NCBI GenBank assembly: GCA_009773355.1
Contig: WRPG01000003.1
Location: forward strand, 1-64,000
Direction: 5' to 3'
Length of the DNA: 64,000 nucleotides
From: Limisphaerales bacterium
GTDB taxonomy: Bacteria; Verrucomicrobiota; Verrucomicrobiia; Limisphaerales; SXTU01
In this document: one piece after another, positions 56,887-64,000 of the stretch
How the letters are laid out: each line of letters begins with the position of its first letter
How positions within the stretch are numbered: the stretch's first letter is position 1
Program-made: the position numbers and the translations under genes
Notes under the pieces: generated by a model
Told to the model about the DNA's origin: nothing
Databases searched by the model: none
The model's input: only the letters and a program-made list of their open reading frames with translations

Positions 56887-59052
56887 TCAGTAGGGCAGCG
56901 GGAACTTCGCCGTCAACTCATGCACGCGGGCGCGGACCTTGTGGGCGGTCTCGACGTTCTTCAGGTCGAGCAGCACCTCGGAGATCATGTCCGCGATGGC
57001 CGCCATCTCCGCCTCCTTCATGCCGCGCGTGGTGACGGCGGGCGTGCCGAGGCGGATGCCGCTGGCCTGGAAGGGCGAGCGCGTCTCGAAGGGAATCGTG
57101 TTCTTGTTGGTCGTGATGCCGGCCTCGTCGAGGGCGATCTGGCTCTCCTTGCCGGTGATGCCGCGCGAGCCGACGTCCACGAGCATGAGGTGGTTGTCCG
57201 TGCCGCCGGAGACGAGGCGGTAGCCGTTGCGCGTCATGCCGGCGGCGAGCGCCCTGGCATTGGCGACGATCTGCTCCTGATACGCCTTGAAGCCGGGCTG
57301 GAGCGCCTCGTGGAAACAGACGGCCTTCGCGGCGATGACGTGCATGAGCGGGCCGCCCTGGATGCCGGGGAAGGCCTGCGAATCAATCTCCTTCGCATAC
57401 TTCGCCTTGCACATGACGAGGCCGCCGCGCGGGCCGCGCAGGGTCTTGTGCGTCGTGGTGGTGACGAAGTCCGCGTAGGGCACCGGGCTGGGATGAACGC
57501 CGGTGGCGACGAGGCCGGCGATGTGCGCGATGTCCGCGAGCAGCATCGCGCCGACTTCCGTCGCGATCTCGCTCATGCGCTTGAAGTCAATGATGCGCGG
57601 GTAGGCGCTCGCGCCGACGGTGATCATCTTCGGCTTGTGCTCGCGGGCCATCGCGGCGAGCTGGTCGTAGTCAATGCGCTCGTCGTCCTTGCGCACGCCG
57701 TAGTGGACGATCTCGAAGAACTTGCCGGAGAAGTTCGCCTTGTTGCCATGCGTGAGATGGCCGCCGTGCGAGAGGTCCATCGTCAGCATCTTGTCGCCGG
57801 GCTTCAGGAAGGCGAAGTAGCACGCCATGTTCGCGCCGGAGCCGGAGTGCGGCTGGACGTTCGCGTGCTCCGCGCCGAAAAGCTGCTTGGCACGGTCAAT
57901 CGCCAGCTGCTCGATGACGTCCACGTTTTCGCAGCCGCCATACCACCGCCTGCCGGGATAGCCCTCCGCGTATTTGTTCGTGAGCACGGAGCCTTGCGCC
58001 TCCATGACCGCCGGGCTGGTGAAGTTCTCGCTGGCGATCAGCTCGATGTTCTCCTGCTGGCGCTGGCGCTCCTTGGCGATGGTTTCGGCGATGGCGGGGT
58101 CCACCGCCGACAAACGCAATCGAGTGTTCGGTTCCATTTTTTTGACTCTTCGTTCGTGGCGCCCGCCCTCGAACTCCGCGGCGAGAAACGCGTCCACAAT
58201 TTTTTTGCCCTCGTCGGGCGAAATCTGCTTCTGGCCGAGGCACAGGACATTCGCGTCGTTGTGCTGGCGGGCGAGGCCGGCCATCTCCTCGTTGAACACG
58301 AGCGCGGCGCGCACGCCGGGCACCTTGTTCGCCGTGATGCTCATGCCCACGCCGGACGAGCAGCAGAGCAGGCCCAAGTCCGCGTTGCCCTCGGCGACCT
58401 GCTCGGCGACGAGCTTGGCGTAATCGGGATAGTCCGTGGACTCGGGTGAGTTCGTGCCGAAGTCCACGACGCGGACGTGCCGCTGTTCGAGGTGCCGCTT
58501 GAGCGCCTCCTTGAGCTGCCAGCCGGCGTGGTCCGCGCCGATGGCGAACGTGACCGCGCGCCCGTTGCCGGGGCCGTCGCCCTCCTGCTCGACGAACCGC
58601 AGCATGGATTCGATGCCCTGCTCGATCTGGTCGCGGCAGTTGAGATACACGTCGAGGTTCCCGCCGATCGGGTCGGCGATGTCCTTCTCCCAGAAGTCGA
58701 GCGTGTCGTCGAATTCGCGCAGCACGAAGGTCTTCTCCTCCGCCTGCGGGTAAAGCAGCGTGACCGCCTCGACGTGGCCGCGCGTCATGCCGAAAATGTA
58801 GTCCGCCTCCTGCACCATCGCGCCGGTGAGCATCCGGCTGCGCTGCCCGACGATGTCAATGCCGAGCTGCTTGAGCGCGGTGATGGCGTGCGCGCTGGGC
58901 GACTGGCCGTTGATGGCCCCGACGCCGGCGGAGAGCACGCGGAAGTCGCCCTTGCCCTTCACGGCGTGCCGGAACAAACCCTCCGCCATCGGGCTGCGGC
59001 AGATGTTTCCGGTGCAGACAAACAGGATGGTTTTTGTGCGCGCCAAGCGCAT
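56887..59052 (-). CDS. glyA: Fusion: LMW phosphatase - ribose-5-phosphate isomerase B - serine hydroxymethyltransferase
   Basis: One uninterrupted 721-residue frame joins three complete domains. Residues 1-160 form a low-molecular-weight (arginine/tyrosine) phosphatase with P-loop VCTGNICRS (Cys13, Arg19) and DIADPIGG. Residues about 168-300 form RpiB ([37 protein letters not shown]). From about 306, [20 protein letters not shown] starts SHMT, with [26 protein letters not shown] and the PLP Lys in [14 protein letters not shown]. In many bacteria these three are separate adjacent genes. An A7 run stands before the internal ATG at 58137, so separate SHMT translation is possible. Confidence 0.9.
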   Translation of the reverse strand: MRLARTKTILFVCTGNICRSPMAEGLFRHAVKGKGDFRVLSAGVGAINGQSPSAHAITALKQLGIDIVGQRSRMLTGAMVQEADYIFGMTRGHVEAVTLLYPQAEEKTFVLREFDDTLDFWEKDIADPIGGNLDVYLNCRDQIEQGIESMLRFVEQEGDGPGNGRAVTFAIGADHAGWQLKEALKRHLEQRHVRVVDFGTNSPESTDYPDYAKLVAEQVAEGNADLGLLCCSSGVGMSITANKVPGVRAALVFNEEMAGLARQHNDANVLCLGQKQISPDEGKKIVDAFLAAEFEGGRHERRVKKMEPNTRLRLSAVDPAIAETIAKERQRQQENIELIASENFTSPAVMEAQGSVLTNKYAEGYPGRRWYGGCENVDVIEQLAIDRAKQLFGAEHANVQPHSGSGANMACYFAFLKPGDKMLTMDLSHGGHLTHGNKANFSGKFFEIVHYGVRKDDERIDYDQLAAMAREHKPKMITVGASAYPRIIDFKRMSEIATEVGAMLLADIAHIAGLVATGVHPSPVPYADFVTTTTHKTLRGPRGGLVMCKAKYAKEIDSQAFPGIQGGPLMHVIAAKAVCFHEALQPGFKAYQEQIVANARALAAGMTRNGYRLVSGGTDNHLMLVDVGSRGITGKESQIALDEAGITTNKNTIPFETRSPFQASGIRLGTPAVTTRGMKEAEMAAIADMISEVLLDLKNVETAHKVRARVHELTAKFPLPY

Positions 59053-59106
59053 TCACGGTGCGGGGCGGCCAACCAATCGTCAACGCGAAATCCTGTCCGT
59101 GCGCGG

Positions 59107-60714
59107 CTACTTCGTCACCGCCTTGATGTCGAACTCGCTCTTGCCGCCGACGACGGCCCGGCCGGAGATGCGGCCCGGGGACGGTTCCGTTTGCTGCTGA
59201 AGGAGGAGATACGCCTGAGCCGGCGCGGGGCTGCCAACCAGCGCGTTGGTGAGGGCGGACTTCTCCTGCTTCCCGGCTGACTGCGCCTCCAGCCGCACAG
59301 CGCCCAAGCTCGCCGCCTGCAACGCGGGCGTCTCCGCCGATGATTGGGCGGGCGCGGCGGGCAGCCACTCGCCGCGAAACTCGACGGACTGGTTGAGCTT
59401 GCGGTTGAGTCCGGCGGCGTAAAAGCGGTAGGCGATTTGCGCGCCCGAAGCCGTCGCCCCGGCGGATTGCGCCTGCTGGTCCGCGAGGTCCTTGCGCACC
59501 TTGGACTCGTCCAGCGCTCGCGCCAGCTTCCCACGGGCCTCCGCCTCGGGCGCGGGCATCACGCTGCCTTCGTAGGTCGAGCCGTCGGCGTCCACGATGC
59601 GCACACGGTCGCCGGTGCGCTCGAAGGCGAAGTCCTGCATGACCTGCGGCACGGGCGGGGAATTGAGATTCTGCCGGTAGCCGGCGCGCTGGTCCAACTG
59701 CTGGAACCGCTGGCGCATCTGCGCCTCACCGCCTCCGCCGGTGGTGTAGGAAAGCTGCCGCGTCAGCGGCACGGCGGCGGCGGGCATGGGCGTGGCAGCC
59801 GGGGCCGCTCCAGCCACGCCGGCCGTGGTTGCTTGGGGAGCACGCTTCAATGCGTCACGGAGCTTGAGCTTCACCTCTTCACCCGCCTTCTTCGCCTCGG
59901 GGGCGGAGAAGGCGAGCGTGTCCTGCGCGGCCTTGAACGACGATTTGGCGGGCTGCGCCGATCCGCCGGCCTCGGCTTTCTCCGCCAGTTTCTTGTCCGC
60001 GTCCGGGATCGTCATGCGCCGAAGCGCGCTCTCTGGCTGCGCGACAGTCCGTCTGGTGGCCGTCGCCGAGGCGTTGGCGGGACCGGACGGGACCGGCAAT
60101 GGAGCGGCGCCCGAGCCGCTGCGGCGGTCGGCGACCTCGCGCTGCGCGGCGGGCATCGGGCCGGACGCAACCGTGGCTCCGCGTGGATTGGCCGGCGCGA
60201 ATCCGCCGGCCGGCGGGCCGGAATGCTTCGCGACTTCTTGGCCTCGCTCGGCCGGTTGCGCGGCCTTTTGGTCCCGCGTCAGACTTTCAGCTTTCACCCC
60301 CAGCTTGTTCGCCGCGACGGCGGGTTGCGGCTTGGTGGCCTGCGGCTCGGATACGGGTGCGGGCGCGGGCAGCTTGTCGGCGAACGTGTGCTCGCGCGCG
60401 CTCCGCTGCGGGTCGTTGCGCAGCACGGCGAGCACCACCGCGAGGCAGGCGAACATCCCGCCGCCCCAGAGGATGCGCTGCTTGTGCCGCGCGAAGAAAC
60501 CGGGCTGCTGGTGCGACATCACGAACGAGCGCACGAAGTTCTTCGCCGCCTCCTCCGAGGTGAGCAGCGGCCGGCTGGTGACGCGCGCGGCCTCGCCCTG
60601 CAGCATCCGGCGCGTGGCGGGATGCAGCTCAACCGGCGCGCCAAGCTGCCCGTCGCGGCGCTGCTTGTAGGCCAGCAGGTCCTTCTCGATGTCGCGTTGT
60701 GGCTCGGCGCTCAT
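59107..60714 (-). CDS. Probable membrane anti-sigma factor
   Basis: The 535-residue protein starts four bases before the sigma stop (ATGA overlap). Its first 75 residues are soluble and charged (SAEPQRDIEKDLLAYKQRRD, then LTSEEAAKNFVRSFVMSHQQ), followed by a membrane helix (ILWGGGMFACLAVVLAVL) and a long low-complexity Ala/Pro/Gln-rich periplasmic part with a C-terminal domain from about residue 385 (QDFAFERTGDRVRIVDADG, YRFYAAGLNRKLNQSVEFRG). The anti-sigma role is inferred from coupling and topology. It is 54 bases upstream of the phosphatase-RpiB-SHMT fusion on the same strand. Confidence 0.8.
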   Translation of the reverse strand: MSAEPQRDIEKDLLAYKQRRDGQLGAPVELHPATRRMLQGEAARVTSRPLLTSEEAAKNFVRSFVMSHQQPGFFARHKQRILWGGGMFACLAVVLAVLRNDPQRSAREHTFADKLPAPAPVSEPQATKPQPAVAANKLGVKAESLTRDQKAAQPAERGQEVAKHSGPPAGGFAPANPRGATVASGPMPAAQREVADRRSGSGAAPLPVPSGPANASATATRRTVAQPESALRRMTIPDADKKLAEKAEAGGSAQPAKSSFKAAQDTLAFSAPEAKKAGEEVKLKLRDALKRAPQATTAGVAGAAPAATPMPAAAVPLTRQLSYTTGGGGEAQMRQRFQQLDQRAGYRQNLNSPPVPQVMQDFAFERTGDRVRIVDADGSTYEGSVMPAPEAEARGKLARALDESKVRKDLADQQAQSAGATASGAQIAYRFYAAGLNRKLNQSVEFRGEWLPAAPAQSSAETPALQAASLGAVRLEAQSAGKQEKSALTNALVGSPAPAQAYLLLQQQTEPSPGRISGRAVVGGKSEFDIKAVTK

Positions 60715-61349
60715 GGCGAACTTGGTGGGTTGGACGGTGAAATTGGGGATTTGCCCGCAGCGAACATGGGCCGGGCGATTTCCTCCAGCTTGTCGAGGCA
60801 CTTGCTCAGGCGCGAGCTGACGGTCTTCTCGTTCAGGCGCAGCGCACGGCTGATCTCCTCGTAGCTCAGGTCGGCAAAGTAGCGCAGCTCGATGATCTCC
60901 TCGCACGGCCCGCCGAGCCGCTCCAGCGCATGGCCGATGAGCAGCGCCCGCTCGCCGTGCAGCAACGCGCCGTCCGGCCCCGGCAAATGGCTTGGCGCAT
61001 CGAGCGTCAGTCCCGTCTCCGGGTCTTCCGCGTGCAGCGAGAGCGGCTGCTGCCCGCCGCCGCGCTTGGCCGCGCGTTGTTTCTCCAAGTAGTCGCGCGC
61101 CTTGTTGCCCGCGATGCGGAAGAGCCACGTCTGCAACTGGCAGTCGCCGTGGAAGCCGCCGATGTGCTTGATGACCGAGAGAAAGGTCTCCTGCGCGATC
61201 TCGTCCGCGTCCTCGCGCGTGAACTGCGGCGAGAGCTGGAACACGTAGCGCCCCACCGCCGCGTAGTGCGCGTCGAAGAGCTCGTCCCACGCCCGCGCGT
61301 CGCCGCGCCGGCAGCGCGCGACCAGCTCGGATTCGGCGGTGGAACTCAT
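60711..61349 (-). CDS. RNA polymerase ECF sigma factor
   Basis: The 212-residue protein has region 2 (WDELFDAHYAAVGRYVFQLS, DADEIAQETFLSVIKHIGGF, LQTWLFRIAGNKARDYLEKQ) and region 4 (GGPCEEIIELRYFADLSYEE, ISRALRLNEKTVSSRLSKCL). A Pro/Ser-rich tail ends the protein. The ATG at 61349 is chosen because it begins the sigma fold. It is the second ECF sigma in the window with a translationally coupled membrane partner. It is divergent from a receiver-ATPase gene across 162 bases. Confidence 0.94.
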   Translation of the reverse strand: MSSTAESELVARCRRGDARAWDELFDAHYAAVGRYVFQLSPQFTREDADEIAQETFLSVIKHIGGFHGDCQLQTWLFRIAGNKARDYLEKQRAAKRGGGQQPLSLHAEDPETGLTLDAPSHLPGPDGALLHGERALLIGHALERLGGPCEEIIELRYFADLSYEEISRALRLNEKTVSSRLSKCLDKLEEIARPMFAAGKSPISPSNPPSSP

Positions 61350-61511
61350 GCGGGGCGAGCCTACCAAAAGCCGCGCGGACAAGGCGAGTCCCGCCTGGGC
61401 CGGCGGCGCCGCCCGCTCCAACTCGCGCTTGAGCTTTCGCCCCGCCCCGCCGATAACGGGCCGCAACAACGCGCGGGAACGGCGCGAAACTTGCATGACG
61501 GCCAGCTTTGC

Positions 61512-62636
61512 ATGAAGATTTTGCTCGTGGACGACGCGGATGTGTTCCGCCAGTCGGTGACCAACCTGCTGCGCACCCGGGGTCATGAGGTGATCGAGGC
61601 GGCCAACGGACTGGAGGGCCTCAAGCTCGCGCGCACCCACCTGCCGGATGTCGTCGTCAGCGACATTGTGATGAGCCAGGTGGACGGCTACGCGATGACC
61701 TCGCTGCTGCGCCAGCACCCCACCACGGCGGACATCCCGCTGGTGCTCATCACCGGCGAGGCCGACCTCAAGGGCATGCGCAAGGGCATGACGCTCGGCG
61801 CGGACGACTACATCGCCAAGCCGTTCAAGATGGATGAGCTGGTCGCCTCCCTGGAGCTGCGCGTCCACCGGCGGCGGGCCTCGCGGGAGGATGTCGAGGA
61901 GAAGCTCGCCTGCCTCGGCACGAGCATCAGCCTCACGCCGCCCGCCGAGCTGGCGCAGCCGCTGGGGCAGGTGCTGGACGCCGCCCGCGCGCTGGACATG
62001 GCCAGCCAGGCGCCCGGCCAGGAGGCGTTGCATCAGCTCGTGCCGCCGCTCTTCGCCGCCGCCCGGCGCATCGAGCGGGCGACGGGCAACCTGCTGGTCC
62101 ACGCGCAGCTTGAACTCTTCGGCACCAACCCCGCGCACCTGGGCGAGCTTCGCCAGACCCACACCGCCGAGGCCGACGCCGTGGTGGCCGCGCAGGCCCG
62201 CCGGTGCGCCGACGCCGCCGAACGCATGGGCGACCTCCAGTTGAAGACCGCGCCCGGTTCCGCCGCCATCACCGAGGCGCGCCTCGCCAAGCTCGTCGAG
62301 GAGGTCGTGCGCAACGCCTTCCAATACTCGCCCGTCGGCACCCCCGTCACCGTCCAGTGCGTGGACGATGGCACGAGCTTCCTGCTCACCGTCACCGACC
62401 ATGGGCGCGGCCTGACGCCGGAGCAGTTGGCGGCGGTGGAGAAGTCCGTGCCGGGAGCCGGCCCGGACGGCGGGCCGCGGCTGACGGGCCTGGGCCTGGC
62501 CATCGCGCGCCGGCTGGCCGAGGTCCACGGCGGCAAGTTCCTCCTGCACAGCGAGCCGGAGAAGGGTGCCACCGTGCGCGTCACGCTGCCCAGCCAGCCG
62601 CTCGCCGCGCCGGCCCCGGCGGAGCGGGAGCCGTAA
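61512..62636 (+). CDS. Receiver-HATPase protein without a DHp domain
   Basis: The 374-residue protein couples a receiver domain (residues 1-120; pocket DD7-8, phosphoacceptor Asp51 in VVVSDIVMSQVDGY, Lys in IAKPFKMDEL) with a GHKL ATPase domain (about 255-360; N-box LVEEVVRNAFQYSPVG, G1 DHGRGLTPEQ, G2 GLGLAIARRLAEVHGG). Between them is a helical region of about 120 residues in which no phosphoacceptor His of the DHp type is obvious. This could be a kinase with an unusual dimerisation helix or a phosphatase/ATP sensor. Confidence 0.87.
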   Translation: MKILLVDDADVFRQSVTNLLRTRGHEVIEAANGLEGLKLARTHLPDVVVSDIVMSQVDGYAMTSLLRQHPTTADIPLVLITGEADLKGMRKGMTLGADDYIAKPFKMDELVASLELRVHRRRASREDVEEKLACLGTSISLTPPAELAQPLGQVLDAARALDMASQAPGQEALHQLVPPLFAAARRIERATGNLLVHAQLELFGTNPAHLGELRQTHTAEADAVVAAQARRCADAAERMGDLQLKTAPGSAAITEARLAKLVEEVVRNAFQYSPVGTPVTVQCVDDGTSFLLTVTDHGRGLTPEQLAAVEKSVPGAGPDGGPRLTGLGLAIARRLAEVHGGKFLLHSEPEKGATVRVTLPSQPLAAPAPAEREP

Positions 62637-62817
62637 GCCGCCGCGCGCCGGTTGATGCGGGCCGTCCGTCTCTCTCCGGCGGAAACTTTCTCCCGCGCGC
62701 CGGGTTCTCCCCTCGTTCCGGGCGGGCGTCAGGCCTCCCGGTTTCTGTTTGCAAAGAACCGTTTGATGCTATGCTGCGCGGCACCGAGTCCGCCAACCAT
62801 CAAGCCCAGTTCCAGCC

Positions 62818-63915
62818 ATGATTGCCGCGTCCATCCTGCTCCGCCCCTCCGTGTTTCGCTCCGCCCTGCTGCTGGCGCTCTGCGCCGCCCTTGCGCCGCT
62901 GGCCGCCTGCAAGAAGAAAGAGGCCGCCGCTCCGGCTGGAGACCAGCCGGCCGCCGAGCAACCTGCGGAGCAGACGCCCAAGGAAGAACCCGCCACCGAG
63001 TTGAAGCCCAAGTGGCCCGCCGGCAGGCGGCTCGTCGTCCAGCTCGCCACCCACACGGACACCGAGATGACCAACCCGGTGACGCAGCAGCCCCTAAAGA
63101 CAGAGAATTTCCTCACGCAGGAATTCGCCTTCTCGCCCGGCAAGGAGCGCGCGGGCGGCGGCTGCGAGGTGGAGGTCGAGGTTGTCTCCGTGCGTTCGGA
63201 GAACAAGGCCGCCGGCAAGACCACGCCGATCTTCGATCCCAAGGGCGACCCCAAGGCCGAGCGCAACAACCCGCTGGCCGGCGCGTTCCGCAAGCTCATG
63301 GGTTCGCGCGTGAAGTATCAAACCGACGCCGAGGGCAAGATCACCAAGGTGGATGGCCTGCCGCAGTTGATGAGCAAGGTGACAACGGGCATCCCCCCTC
63401 AACTGCCGGCTTTCTTCATCGTCCGCAGCCTCGTCAGCGAGGACGCCATCAAGGGCTGGAACGTGCTGCACCAGAACCTGCCCACCAACTCCGTCAAGGG
63501 CGGCGAAACTTGGGAGAGCACCCGCGACCTTCCCTTCGGCGTCGCCAAGTTCGCCCTCACCGCCACCAACACCTTCAAGGGCTGGGAGCAGCGCAACAAC
63601 AAGAAGATGGCCAGGATCGAGACCGCCGGCATCATCGGCCCCAAGGAAGGCGCGCCGGCCGCCGCCATCACCCTCGGCGACGGCGCGACGGTCGCGGGCA
63701 CTGCCTGGTATGATCCCGACCTCGGCATCATCGCCGAGAGCGACGTGACCGCGCAGTTCACCGTGAACATCGCCCAGGCCTCCGGCCAGACCACCAGTTC
63801 CAAGCTCAAGACCAAGACCACCAGCAAGCTCGTCGAAACCGGCGACAGCGGCGGCAATGCCGGCAAGGTCATGGAGAAACCCGCCGCCGCCAAAACCACG
63901 GAGCAGAAGCAATGA
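62818..63915 (+). CDS. Lipoprotein, DUF6263-like
   Basis: The 365-residue protein has a signal with lipobox LAAC and Lys/Glu/Pro-rich spacer. A beta-rich domain of about 290 residues follows (AGRRLVVQLATHTDTEM, FAFSPGKERAGGGCEVEV, GGETWESTRDLPFGVAKFA). Layout matches the DUF6263 family of uncharacterised lipoproteins. The ATG is at 62818; an overlapping ATGA starts the next gene. The 181-base gap upstream shows nothing recognisable. Confidence 0.78.
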   Translation: MIAASILLRPSVFRSALLLALCAALAPLAACKKKEAAAPAGDQPAAEQPAEQTPKEEPATELKPKWPAGRRLVVQLATHTDTEMTNPVTQQPLKTENFLTQEFAFSPGKERAGGGCEVEVEVVSVRSENKAAGKTTPIFDPKGDPKAERNNPLAGAFRKLMGSRVKYQTDAEGKITKVDGLPQLMSKVTTGIPPQLPAFFIVRSLVSEDAIKGWNVLHQNLPTNSVKGGETWESTRDLPFGVAKFALTATNTFKGWEQRNNKKMARIETAGIIGPKEGAPAAAITLGDGATVAGTAWYDPDLGIIAESDVTAQFTVNIAQASGQTTSSKLKTKTTSKLVETGDSGGNAGKVMEKPAAAKTTEQKQ

Positions 63916-64000
63916 ACGCCAAAGTCCTCCTCATCCTCTCCTTGGTGCTCAACCTCGCGCTCGCCGCGGCCCTGCTGAAGCCCAAGCCCCCCGCGCCGCC
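63912..64000 (+). CDS. N-terminus of a membrane-anchored protein (cut by window end)
   Basis: The stop of the previous gene overlaps this ATG (ATGA). The visible 29 codons encode MNAKVLLILSLVLNLALAAA followed by LLKPKPPAP, a signal anchor and Pro-rich spacer. This closely resembles the start of the coiled-coil paralogue at 22610, so it may be a further member of that family. The remainder lies outside the window. Confidence 0.7.
   Translation, partial: MNAKVLLILSLVLNLALAAALLKPKPPAP

Noticed and set aside
59107-61290. A longer 727-codon version of the anti-sigma gene
   Set aside because: The first 190 codons overlap the sigma gene in another frame and are Arg/Ala-rich nonsense; the ATGA overlap at 60711-60714 defines the start.

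Overview
The window is GC-rich DNA from a Gram-negative member of the PVC superphylum, most likely a Verrucomicrobiota of the Pedosphaera/Limisphaera type. The evidence is the gene repertoire: a ThuA plus NPCBM plus membrane-bound-dehydrogenase protein, a Tat-exported PQQ-type propeller, pseudopilins starting [19 protein letters not shown], a toroid protein with CxxCH haem motifs, an LptD-like outer-membrane protein and many Gfo/Idh or amidohydrolase-type exported enzymes. No rRNA, tRNA or CRISPR array was seen. About 50 genes are supported; most long antisense reading frames are high-GC shadows.

Layout. 1-675: fused remnants of two insertion sequences. 807-8398: exported dehydrogenase, tandem TlpA-like lipoprotein and two membrane proteins. 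8430-10525: polyprenyl synthetase, ECF sigma factor and a probable membrane anti-sigma factor in one operon. 10664-16986: pseudopilin, proton pyrophosphatase HppA, nuclease-family protein, ErpA-like Fe-S carrier, Gfo/Idh oxidoreductase. 17111-26425: TPR membrane protein, TPR-AAA ATPase, PQQ propeller, a three-gene overlapping operon (two coiled-coil paralogues plus FAD oxidase) and an enolase-superfamily enzyme. 26513-28917: a type II restriction-modification system with controller protein and a C-box-like operator, next to a broken tyrosine recombinase. 29136-38528: esterase, HAD phosphatase and the AddA/AddB helicase-nuclease pair. 38582-46881: MFS transporter, double ABC ATPase, LptD, response regulator, UPF0175/DUF3368 toxin-antitoxin pair, two amidohydrolase-like proteins. 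47029-56786: haem/toroid protein, RsmH, MetF, LemA, UbiE/MenG, AIM24-like protein, CE15-like esterase, lipoprotein, second pseudopilin. 56887-64000: a three-domain phosphatase-RpiB-SHMT fusion downstream of a second ECF sigma/anti-sigma pair, a receiver-ATPase protein and a DUF6263-like lipoprotein.

The most unusual content is not a gene. The right two thirds of the window is peppered with 70-150 bp inverted-repeat elements whose arms are often hairpins themselves (REPIN-like), in at least six sequence families, and with runs of 7-bp tandem units (GATTGCC, GTTCCGC, TTGAACC, GCTCCAA, GGATGCT, ATGACGA and others). Many sit inside essential or conserved genes without breaking the frame: at least seven in addA, four in addB, one each in rsmH, menG/ubiE and the ABC ATPase. 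They add foreign-looking peptides, often with a 7-residue period, to otherwise normal proteins. Functionally this resembles the Rickettsia palindromic elements and the heptameric STRR repeats of cyanobacteria, but the sequences are different. No transposase that could mobilise them is visible here.
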